NCBI GenBank assembly: GCA_035544835.1
Contig: DASZZV010000380.1
Location: forward strand, 1 to 6,002
Reading direction: 5' to 3'
From: DASZZV01 sp035544835
GTDB lineage: Bacteria; Acidobacteriota; Thermoanaerobaculia; Gp7-AA8
DNA length: 6,002 nucleotides
Part shown: in pieces, positions 1 to 6,002 of the stretch
How positions within the stretch are numbered: the first letter of the stretch is position 1
Layout of the letters: each line of letters opens with the position of its first letter
Position numbers and translations under genes: made by a program
The notes under the pieces: generated by a model
The model's database searches: none
Told to the model about the DNA's origin: nothing
What the model saw: the letters and a program-made list of their open reading frames with translations, nothing else

Positions 1-190
1 AACGAGCGTTCGAATGGATCAACCGTGACTAAATTTGCCTTCAAAGCGAATACAAATCCGATGGTAGACCCAAGGCGCCCCAACTTTACCAACTACGACA
101 TCCATCTGATCTGCGCAGACAGGCTCTTGAATCCAACGGTACGACGCACGAGCACCCGCGTGCTATCTGCGGTCCAACGCGCAACCCTGC
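1..190. other. Intergenic stretch downstream of the Hsp70 gene; no supported gene
   Basis: These bases follow the operon's last stop codon. A small inverted repeat sits at 151-164 (AGCAC, loop CCGC, GTGCT), and a perfect 10-bp palindrome TCTGCGCAGA at 110-119. Neither is followed on the minus strand by a T-run, so no intrinsic terminator can be called. A minus-strand frame beginning with TTG at 92 stays open to the left edge but is too short to judge. Confidence 0.5.
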
Positions 191-2683
191 CTACCGAGCC
201 AAGCCGGACTGATAACCTCGCTGTGCCGCTGCGACGATTTCCTTTGGCAGCAAGTCCCAGAGCTGCCTTACGATGCTCTGCAGCCCGGTGAAGTTGTTCT
301 TGGTGATGCAGTCGCGGCCCTGGTCGAGAAGGCGGGCCGCTCGCATCTGGTCGGTCATGCGTGGCTGCTCGCTTTCCATAGTTTGGAATTGGTTCACCCA
401 GAACCCAGGCTGCGCAAACGCGATTTCCCAGTAGAGACGCAGGACCTGCTCGAGTTTCTTTCGGAGTCGGTCGAGTTGACGCTCCGCGATGATGTCGTCG
501 ATCTCGCCTGCGAGTTCGGCAGCCTTCGCCTTCTGGTCCGGTGAACCGTTGCGACCAACGACAGACTGAAGGTCTTCGAACTCCGTACGCGTCTTAGCGA
601 CCAGCGCTGGCCATTCGAGGGCATCAGCAGCTTCGTCGATCTTGAGCTTTAGCTCAACGAGACGCTTTTCACCCTTCGCCGCCGCATCCGGGTCGGCTTT
701 TGCGGCACCGACGGATTCCTTAACCTCCTGGATCAACGCCGAGGCCTCGACATCCTGGATCAACTTCTGCGCGCTTCTTCCTTCCGCTGTCGCAGCCGTC
801 GCCTTCACCTCCTGGAAACGCTGCAACTCCGCTTCGAACTCCCGCTTCAAGACCTCGGGGTTCGGATCCGACTGCTTCATGGTGACCTTCGTCTCGAATT
901 CCTCATCGAGCAGTGGCACGTAGGCATTCACGGTGATGATTCGTGACTCATCGATACGGAGTGTTACCTCAACCTCGCTCCCGGCTGGCAGATCGCGACG
1001 AATGCTCTCGCCTCGAATCTCCAGCGTGCCGACGAGTCGATTGCGATCGGCCCTCTCGTTGTCGCCCTCGATGACCGGGATCTTCAAGACGTCAGCACTC
1101 TGTCCCTGCTTTATCGGATGAATCGTCCGGTAGTCGCGTGTGACCTTTAGCGGAAGCCCACGTCCCTTTTCGAAGAGTCGGTCGTACTCATTGTTTTCGC
1201 CACCAAGGGCTATACCCATCGAATGACAGAGCGGCTGTTCCTCGACCACCGCGCCGATGGTGTAGGTCAACGAATCAGGCGTCGTCTTCAGCTTGCGACC
1301 GCTTGGATCGCAAAGTTCGATTGCATAAATGTTCCGCTGCCCGCCCTCCGCGTGCAGGCTGGCAAAAAAGACGCCGTCCGGACGCAGCGCAATCTTGCCG
1401 CTCCGCCACTGCGTCTTCGAATTCACGAGCTCCAACGTAAAGTTTGAAAAGTCCTGCGTCGACGGACCCGAGACCTTCCCTCCGGCCATCGGCGCGCTAT
1501 CCATACCGACTGGCTTATGCCTGATGTCGATCTTGTACTCTCCGGTCGAGAGAGCGACCGTGGGTGCGTCGTTGAAACGCTGCGTAGCGGCGAAAACGGC
1601 TGCGCCTCGCGCGACGACCGTGAGGGGGTCCACGCTGTGATCGAGCGCGATGCCAAGGCTCTTCGCGAGCGACTCACGAAAATATGGAGCCAAGGTAGGA
1701 CCACCCACGAGAATGACTTTCTCGATTGCGTCCGGCCCGAGCTTCTTTTCCTTCAGGACCCGCTTACATATCTCAGCAGAGCGGAGAATGATCGGCTCGG
1801 CCGCGCTGAGCAGTTCACCACGTGTCAGTTCGCAATCGAACTCGATGTCCTCTCCGCTACCAACCGCAAACTTGCAGGTTTCCAGCGTGGTGCGCTCGCT
1901 GCGCGAGAGGTCAATCTTTGCTATCTCGACGGAGCGTTTCAGTTTCGCAAAGGCTTGACTCCAGCGCCGGTTGCCGCGGGTAAACTCTCGAAGACTGTAT
2001 TCCTCGAGGAGCCGGGGCACGACGATCTGTTCGACGATCGCCCAGTCCATGTCGGAGCCGCCGAGGAAGTTGTCACCTCCGTGATTCACGACGTGGAGCG
2101 TGCCGTCCTCTGCCTTGATGATGGCGGCGTCGAAAGTGCCTCCGCCGAAATCGTAGACCAGCCAGTAAGACTTATCCCGATCCGCCTGGAAACCATATGC
2201 GAGCGCCGCTGCCACTGGCTCCTGGAGCAGCGGACTGCTTTTGAATCCCGCGGTCTGCGCGGCTTTACGCGTCGCATCGCACTGGTGAAGTTCAAACGCC
2301 GCGGGAACCGTGACGACGCACGCCTCAACGAGTTCCCCGGTGCGCTGTTGCACGTCACCTCGCAGCGATTTTAGGATTTCTGCGGATAGGTCCTCTGGCC
2401 TCCGACTCTGACCACTGCTTCTGAATTCATAGACGTGGTCAGTGCCCATGCGACGCTTGAACTCGCCGTAGGCGTCATCGGGTGTATCGATCAGTCGATT
2501 TCGCGCGCGCTGACCGACCTGGATATTTCCTCGCCTGTCGATGCTCACAGCGGACGGCGTTATCTCAGACTCAGCTCCATCGCGCGTGTTCTTGATGACC
2601 TCGGTGGTGACGCCGTTCAGCACCGCAATGGCGCTGTTCGTCGTTCCCAGGTCGATTCCGAAGTCAATTGTCGATCTGCTCAT
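191..2683 (-). CDS. Divergent Hsp70 (DnaK-family) chaperone with inserted domain and long helical C-terminus
   Basis: This 830-residue ATP-dependent chaperone is longer than E. coli DnaK (638). The nucleotide-binding domain (about 5-367) has phosphate-1 DLGTTNS (11-17), the ATPase Lys76 (FKRRMG), VTVPAAF (124-130), Glu155 (QEPVAAALAYG), phosphate-2 DFGGGTFD (178-185) and the adenosine motif ILVGGP (324-329), so ATPase activity is expected. Lobe I lacks the roughly 24-residue stretch of E. coli DnaK after the ATPase Lys and resembles the compact Bacillus-type form. The usual hydrophobic Leu-Leu-Leu interdomain linker is not visible. Residues about 378-485 form an extra beta-rich segment (WRSGKIALRPDGVF, then NIYAIELCDPSG). 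The substrate-binding beta domain comes after it (about 486-600: SMGIALGG, DNERADRNRLVGTLEIRG, RIITVNAYVPLLDE). Residues 605-830 are helical, ending with a QLWDLLP segment and no EEVD-like tail. It is last in the operon, coupled to the GrpE-like gene through ATGA and preceded by a good ribosome site. Probably a specialised rather than housekeeping Hsp70. Confidence 0.95.
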   Translation of the reverse strand: MSRSTIDFGIDLGTTNSAIAVLNGVTTEVIKNTRDGAESEITPSAVSIDRRGNIQVGQRARNRLIDTPDDAYGEFKRRMGTDHVYEFRSSGQSRRPEDLSAEILKSLRGDVQQRTGELVEACVVTVPAAFELHQCDATRKAAQTAGFKSSPLLQEPVAAALAYGFQADRDKSYWLVYDFGGGTFDAAIIKAEDGTLHVVNHGGDNFLGGSDMDWAIVEQIVVPRLLEEYSLREFTRGNRRWSQAFAKLKRSVEIAKIDLSRSERTTLETCKFAVGSGEDIEFDCELTRGELLSAAEPIILRSAEICKRVLKEKKLGPDAIEKVILVGGPTLAPYFRESLAKSLGIALDHSVDPLTVVARGAAVFAATQRFNDAPTVALSTGEYKIDIRHKPVGMDSAPMAGGKVSGPSTQDFSNFTLELVNSKTQWRSGKIALRPDGVFFASLHAEGGQRNIYAIELCDPSGRKLKTTPDSLTYTIGAVVEEQPLCHSMGIALGGENNEYDRLFEKGRGLPLKVTRDYRTIHPIKQGQSADVLKIPVIEGDNERADRNRLVGTLEIRGESIRRDLPAGSEVEVTLRIDESRIITVNAYVPLLDEEFETKVTMKQSDPNPEVLKREFEAELQRFQEVKATAATAEGRSAQKLIQDVEASALIQEVKESVGAAKADPDAAAKGEKRLVELKLKIDEAADALEWPALVAKTRTEFEDLQSVVGRNGSPDQKAKAAELAGEIDDIIAERQLDRLRKKLEQVLRLYWEIAFAQPGFWVNQFQTMESEQPRMTDQMRAARLLDQGRDCITKNNFTGLQSIVRQLWDLLPKEIVAAAQRGYQSGLAR

Positions 2684-3162
2684 GACCCGCTCTCCGTCCC
2701 ATCCGGCGTTGCGATTACTACCTCGCCAATCTGGACAATCTGCTCCTGCCAGTAGATGGTCGGTCTGATCGTCTCGATGACGTATTCCTTGTAGATTCCC
2801 GGGGTACGCTGCGTCGCCACGACCTTGAGCAGTAATCCGTAGTCGAAGGCCTGGCCCGTGTGATCCTTTACTTCCAACCCGAGCTCACGCATGGCTTCCA
2901 TAGCGCTTTCGAGGTGTCGGGAAACTCGTCTCAACTCGTCCTGCAACTCGCCAGAAACATTATCCCGAAGTCTCCTCCTGGCTTTCCAGACGCTTGTCGC
3001 CATGCTTACCAGGCCTTTCACCAACGCGTCTGAGCCGCCGGATCGCGCTTGAACCGAGTGTTCTTCGATCGTCGGCAAATTCGTGCTCGAGACTGGTTGC
3101 TCCCCGGAATGTGTTGTTCCTTGCCCGAGGATTGGTAGCTTGAGCTTCGAATGTCTTTTCAT
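2680..3162 (-). CDS. GrpE-like nucleotide exchange factor, short form
   Basis: The 160-residue protein is probably the ADP/ATP exchange factor for the Hsp70 encoded next to it. Residues 1-45 are polar, Ser/Thr/Gly-rich and look disordered. Residues 46-93 form a basic amphipathic helix, and 94-152 match the C-terminal head of GrpE: LGLEVKDHTGQAFDYGL corresponds to the GrpE pattern of Gly-Val-x-x-Ile followed by Gly-x-x-Phe-Asp-Pro, and the segment ending in IVQIGEVVIATP corresponds to the closing beta strands that touch the Hsp70 ATPase domain. The canonical Phe-Asp-Pro is Phe-Asp-Tyr here, and the His-Glu-Ala-Val pattern after it is lost. Typical GrpE has nearly 200 residues with a long dimerising N-terminal helix, much of which is missing. 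The start is 5 nt after the preceding stop with no clear Shine-Dalgarno sequence, so translation is probably coupled. The stop overlaps the Hsp70 start as ATGA. The assignment rests on remote similarity plus context. Confidence 0.82.
   Translation of the reverse strand: MKRHSKLKLPILGQGTTHSGEQPVSSTNLPTIEEHSVQARSGGSDALVKGLVSMATSVWKARRRLRDNVSGELQDELRRVSRHLESAMEAMRELGLEVKDHTGQAFDYGLLLKVVATQRTPGIYKEYVIETIRPTIYWQEQIVQIGEVVIATPDGTESGS
2692..2695 (-). promoter_or_regulatory. Shine-Dalgarno site (GGAG) for the Hsp70 gene
   Basis: On the minus strand GGAG lies 8 nt before the ATG at 2683, inside the last codons of the GrpE-like gene. It is the best ribosome site in the window and supports the ATG at 2683 as the Hsp70 start. 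Together with the ATGA overlap it suggests both coupling and independent initiation of the chaperone. Confidence 0.6.
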
Positions 3163-3167
3163 AACCG

Positions 3168-5183
3168 TCAGTTGGTGCCGTATTGCTGCAGCTTTGCATT
3201 GTAGGCCGCGATCAAAGCTTTGGCTCGCTGCAGTTGAACCTCATATCGGGCGAACACTTCGCGGTAACGACGTAGTTTGCCGTTGTAACTGTCGACTTCG
3301 AACTCGTTAGTGTTGTCTAGCAAGAGTTTGTCTCGCTTGATTTCGCCTTCAAGCGCTTCCAGGTCACGTTCGAGGGACTGAACTTCCCGCTTTGCTGCAT
3401 CCACCTCCGCACCATCTCGCTCGAGCTCGGCGGATTCGGCTGCCGAGACGCGAAACGTGGCTTGACCGGGCGATGTTGACACGTCGGAGACGGTGTTTGA
3501 AGCGACTGGTGGGTTGCTGGCGGGTGATGAGCGCGAGGACGGATCATCAGACATAACGGCGCACCACCCGACACCAAGGACTGCAAGCGCTACTAGCACC
3601 TTATTTTGAGTGCTCGTCTTGCTTGCGTTGCTCCTCGCTGCCGCGGCCTGCTGCATCGCCGCCGTCGCGTGCGCCGCCATCTCCTGAAGGGTTGTCTGGT
3701 CGGCGGACAGGCGCCCGCGCAGATCTGGGTCCCGGGCATAATGAAGTGCTACTTTGGTTGCCTCGACCGCGAGCCCGAAATCGTCGTGTGTGTTCCAGGA
3801 ATCCAGTGAAATCCCACGCAAGACGATGGCTGCGGAATCCAGAAGCTCCGAGTACGCTTCAGATTCACGCATCGACTCCGAGAAGGTAGCAATAAGAGAA
3901 GCTGCTTCGGTCCGGAAGCGCTGAAGTCGGATGCTCGGGTGTTCGGTGCTCGCCTGCAATGCCGAGAGCACGGCATAGGCGGGCTCGAGCTGCTTGAAGC
4001 TGACGTTTCCCGTCAAGGTTACGATGTTTTTCTCGATTCGTTGACGAAGGTCGATGGACGTGGAGAAAGGAATTACGGCGCGCAGGGCGTCGATATATTC
4101 CTCATCGTTCTTGGTAGGCTCGTGACCGCCGACCAGCAAGAGATTGCTGACACGAGCAACTTCATCGGAGAGCTCGTTTCTCTCGTCACTCTCCTTCCCG
4201 AAAAAGAGTTCGAACAGCGAGAGCGTGCCACGCGCGTGGTCGAGCAATTCACGAACGGCGATGAGTGCATCGGCGGGCTTGTCTTCGACGCGCTGTTGGG
4301 TGCGCTGAATCAGGTGTTTTAGGCGAGTGGTTGCAGGTGTGAGGACCGTCTGTGCTGTCTTCTCGACGTCGTCGAGGCCTTGGTTTGTTTCGCGCATGAA
4401 CTGAACATGGGCTTGCGCACGATCCCCATGTCCTTGCTCGGCGAAGCGGACCGCGAACTCGGCGTTAATCTTGTCGAGGGCTTCGGGTAGCGTCGCACGC
4501 ATTCGTTTCGAGAACTCGGTCGTCAGGCGCGGGTCATCGATCTGGCGAATCCGAGCGGAGACCGTGTTCCATAGCAGGTCATCCAGCGCCAGCAACTCCC
4601 ACCGCTTGAACGCCTCGCGCCAATGCCGGTCAATGTCGCGACGCTGCTCAGAATTAGGTGCGAAGGGACTGACGCAGAGCTGATTTTCGTGCTCAATCGC
4701 CAGGAGGTGCCGCAGGACCGCGACGTTGTGCATCGCCATGACGCCAACGGCAGGGCTGGTTTCCAGGCTCGTCCAGATTCTCAGGGCAGTGTCGGGTTCC
4801 CCGGCATTGAGAGCAATGATCGCGGGGTCGGACTTGCTCTCTCCGAACTGCCTCGGCCAAAACCAGAAGAACTCGTCGATGATGCGTTGCTCAGGGTTCC
4901 TGAGTCGTTGAATCGCCTCTCGGATCTGGTCAACGGTGGGCGGAGGCTCGAGCGCGAAGGCGCCTGTATGGACACTCCTCCCGTGTCCGAGCTCTTCCAT
5001 CATCTTGAGCTTGTCGACATGCTTACTTATCTCTCGCGTTGTCGCGTCAACCGGCAGGCCGGTGATACGAAACGCGTTGACGCGGAAGATATCCGGTGTC
5101 GCCTCGTCGAGGAGTGGCTGGCAGCTCGCAGACTTGCCCTGCCTCGGATCGCCAGCTGGCGACCAGTCGTTGTCCATTGCCAT
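3168..5183 (-). CDS. Membrane-anchored J-domain-like (HPD-less) helical protein of the Hsp70 operon
   Basis: The protein has 671 residues. Residues 33-66 (NAFRITGLPVDATTREI, then a Lys-rich helix) resemble helices I-II of a J domain, and 87-110 (IREAIQRLRNPEQRIIDEFF, then WFWP) resemble helix III, with Arg-Asn-Pro followed by an aromatic cluster. The HPD that J proteins use to stimulate Hsp70 ATPase is absent: the loop 67-82 has none. Residues 115-510 are nearly all helical, perhaps TPR-like, but no clean repeat can be set. One hydrophobic segment (527-544) follows a Lys/Arg-containing stretch and precedes SDD, so by the positive-inside rule the N-terminus is cytoplasmic. A Ser/Pro-rich linker (546-575) and a charged coiled coil (about 580-668) follow on the outer side. 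There is no N-terminal signal peptide. The ATG at 5183 is preferred; a second ATG two codons on (5177) is possible. It lies between the kinase and GrpE-like genes and is probably the co-chaperone or membrane anchor. The CDS is solid; the J-like reading is moderately sure. Confidence 0.85.
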   Translation of the reverse strand: MAMDNDWSPAGDPRQGKSASCQPLLDEATPDIFRVNAFRITGLPVDATTREISKHVDKLKMMEELGHGRSVHTGAFALEPPPTVDQIREAIQRLRNPEQRIIDEFFWFWPRQFGESKSDPAIIALNAGEPDTALRIWTSLETSPAVGVMAMHNVAVLRHLLAIEHENQLCVSPFAPNSEQRRDIDRHWREAFKRWELLALDDLLWNTVSARIRQIDDPRLTTEFSKRMRATLPEALDKINAEFAVRFAEQGHGDRAQAHVQFMRETNQGLDDVEKTAQTVLTPATTRLKHLIQRTQQRVEDKPADALIAVRELLDHARGTLSLFELFFGKESDERNELSDEVARVSNLLLVGGHEPTKNDEEYIDALRAVIPFSTSIDLRQRIEKNIVTLTGNVSFKQLEPAYAVLSALQASTEHPSIRLQRFRTEAASLIATFSESMRESEAYSELLDSAAIVLRGISLDSWNTHDDFGLAVEATKVALHYARDPDLRGRLSADQTTLQEMAAHATAAMQQAAAARSNASKTSTQNKVLVALAVLGVGWCAVMSDDPSSRSSPASNPPVASNTVSDVSTSPGQATFRVSAAESAELERDGAEVDAAKREVQSLERDLEALEGEIKRDKLLLDNTNEFEVDSYNGKLRRYREVFARYEVQLQRAKALIAAYNAKLQQYGTN

Positions 5184-5193
5184 GGTGTCGATG

Positions 5194-5197
5194 CCTC
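5194..5197 (-). promoter_or_regulatory. Weak Shine-Dalgarno-like GAGG before the J-like gene
   Basis: On the minus strand GAGG overlaps the kinase TGA stop and lies 10 nt before the ATG at 5183 (16 nt before the alternative ATG at 5177). Its spacing favours the first ATG. The match is short and could be chance. Confidence 0.3.
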
Positions 5198-6002
5198 ACA
5201 TGCTGATTCCACAGCGCCACAGCTTCACCTGCGGGGAGTATTTGGATCTCAGTTCCTGCGACATGTTGAAGGCCTCTTCCATCAAGTCGGCTGCCTCGGA
5301 AAGTCGCCCTCGCTTTCGTGCATCGAGGGCTCGTTCCACCAGCGATTCTGCGCGGCGCTCGGATGCTGGCGATTGAGCACCGAGCACTGTTTTCGAAGGT
5401 TCGCTGGACAGGATTCGGCTTGCACTTGCGGAATCGGTCGCACCTGGCTTCCAGCGTTCCAACGCATTCAGAAGCTCCGTGGCCGTGGCGTACCGATCCT
5501 CGGGTCGCTTCTGGAGACTCTTCAGGACGACGTGATCCAAGGCCTTGTTGGCGTCGGGGTTGATTTCGGACGGCGGCGGGACCGGTTCATCCAGAAATTC
5601 GGGTGCATCCCACGCCGCGCCGGCGGGTGGCGCCAGGGGCAACCGGTCGGTCAGCAGCAGATAAAGGGTCGTGCCAATAGCCCATACGTCACCGGCGCAC
5701 GAGTCGCCCTTTTCCGCCACGAATACCTCTGGAGGCTTAAAAGCGGGCGTTCCCGCCCCGGTAGCTAGAAGCGTGAGCGGGTTCACCTTCTTGGCGAGTC
5801 CGAAGTCACTCACTCGAGCACGCAGGCCATCCGCCTCGTAGCCGACGAGAATGTTCTGGGGCTTGATGTCCCGGTGAATGATCGGCGGATTCTCTCGATG
5901 CGCCAGGCTCAGGCCACGGCAAACCTGCTTGATCAGATCGATCGTCGTTTCGATCGGCACCAGACGCGACCCGAACGAATGCCAGAACTTTTCGAGGCTG
6001 CC
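5196..6002 (-). CDS. Eukaryotic-type Ser/Thr protein kinase, C-terminal part (5' end outside window)
   Basis: This is a Hanks-type kinase that transfers the ATP gamma-phosphate to Ser/Thr, probably in the cytoplasm. The frame stays open to the right edge, giving 268 residues counted from position 6002; the internal GTG at 5960 falls inside the kinase fold and is not a real start. In order are visible: a post-hinge segment (GSLEKFW, residues 1-7), the catalytic loop HRDIKPQN (43-50, an RD kinase with Asp45, Lys47 and Asn50), DFG (66-68), the activation-segment end GTPAFKPPE (84-92), GDVWAIG (104-110) and the subdomain XI Arg170 in RPEDRY. All catalytic residues in view are intact; the P-loop, the VAIK lysine and the helix-C Glu lie beyond the edge. 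After the kinase domain come a Ser/Ala-rich linker (about 187-215) and one TPR-like helical pair (about 217-254). No membrane helix follows the kinase domain. It leads the chaperone genes, 12 nt ahead of the next, so a chaperone component may be its substrate (inference). Confidence 0.93.
   Translation of the reverse strand, partial: GSLEKFWHSFGSRLVPIETTIDLIKQVCRGLSLAHRENPPIIHRDIKPQNILVGYEADGLRARVSDFGLAKKVNPLTLLATGAGTPAFKPPEVFVAEKGDSCAGDVWAIGTTLYLLLTDRLPLAPPAGAAWDAPEFLDEPVPPPSEINPDANKALDHVVLKSLQKRPEDRYATATELLNALERWKPGATDSASASRILSSEPSKTVLGAQSPASERRAESLVERALDARKRGRLSEAADLMEEAFNMSQELRSKYSPQVKLWRCGISM

Noticed and set aside
1..92. Minus-strand frame from a TTG at 92, open to the left edge
   Set aside because: About 30 codons only, a rare start codon directly after a stop, and no ribosome site; cannot be told apart from chance without the neighbouring sequence.
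19..105. 28-codon minus-strand frame starting with ATG, downstream of the Hsp70 gene
   Set aside because: Too short, no ribosome site, no recognisable features; expected by chance.
151..164. AGCAC-CCGC-GTGCT hairpin as the operon terminator
   Set aside because: The stem has only 5 bp and no T-tract follows in the direction of transcription.
25..291. 88-codon plus-strand frame starting with GTG
   Set aside because: It runs about 100 nt into the 3' end of the Hsp70 gene, has low-complexity Arg/Ala content at its end, and no visible domain or ribosome site.
1517..2374. 285-codon plus-strand open frame
   Set aside because: It is antisense to the Hsp70 ATPase domain, whose motifs are unambiguous; the plus-strand product shows no recognisable domain.
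4623..5768. 381-codon plus-strand open frame
   Set aside because: It lies antisense across the kinase and J-like genes, which occupy the same minus-strand frame; the translation is Arg/Gly/Cys-rich with no domain, while the opposite strand has clear kinase motifs.
5196..5960. Kinase starting at the GTG at 5960
   Set aside because: The frame continues upstream with kinase-like sequence (GSLEKFW), and a start here would lose the whole ATP-binding lobe.

Overview
The window holds four co-directional genes on the minus strand, read from high to low coordinates: (1) the 3' part of a eukaryotic-type Ser/Thr protein kinase, cut by the right edge (6002..5196); (2) a 671-residue membrane-anchored protein with an N-terminal J-domain-like segment that lacks HPD (5183..3168); (3) a short GrpE-like nucleotide exchange factor (3162..2680); and (4) an 830-residue divergent Hsp70 (2683..191). 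The gaps are 12 nt, 5 nt and a 4-nt ATGA overlap, so this is almost certainly one operon. Its promoter lies outside the window, upstream of the kinase.

Taken together this looks like an accessory Hsp70 machine rather than the housekeeping dnaK-dnaJ-grpE set. The Hsp70 keeps the ATPase residues but has about 110 extra residues between its nucleotide-binding and substrate-binding domains and a long helical C-terminus. The GrpE-like protein keeps the C-terminal beta head but has little of the long N-terminal helix. The would-be J-protein has no HPD and carries one transmembrane helix followed by a probable extracytoplasmic coiled coil. The leading kinase suggests control by phosphorylation. A plausible model (inference) is a membrane-tethered Hsp70/NEF pair regulated by a cytoplasmic kinase.

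The organism cannot be named. The DNA is moderately GC-rich with mixed codon use, only one of three visible starts has a good Shine-Dalgarno sequence, and eukaryotic-type kinases next to chaperone genes are common in Planctomycetota, myxobacteria and relatives. A bacterium of that kind is likely; the phylum is a guess.

Positions 1-190, downstream of the Hsp70 stop, contain no gene I can support, only a weak hairpin with no T-tract. No RNA genes, insertion sequences, CRISPR arrays or long repeats were seen.
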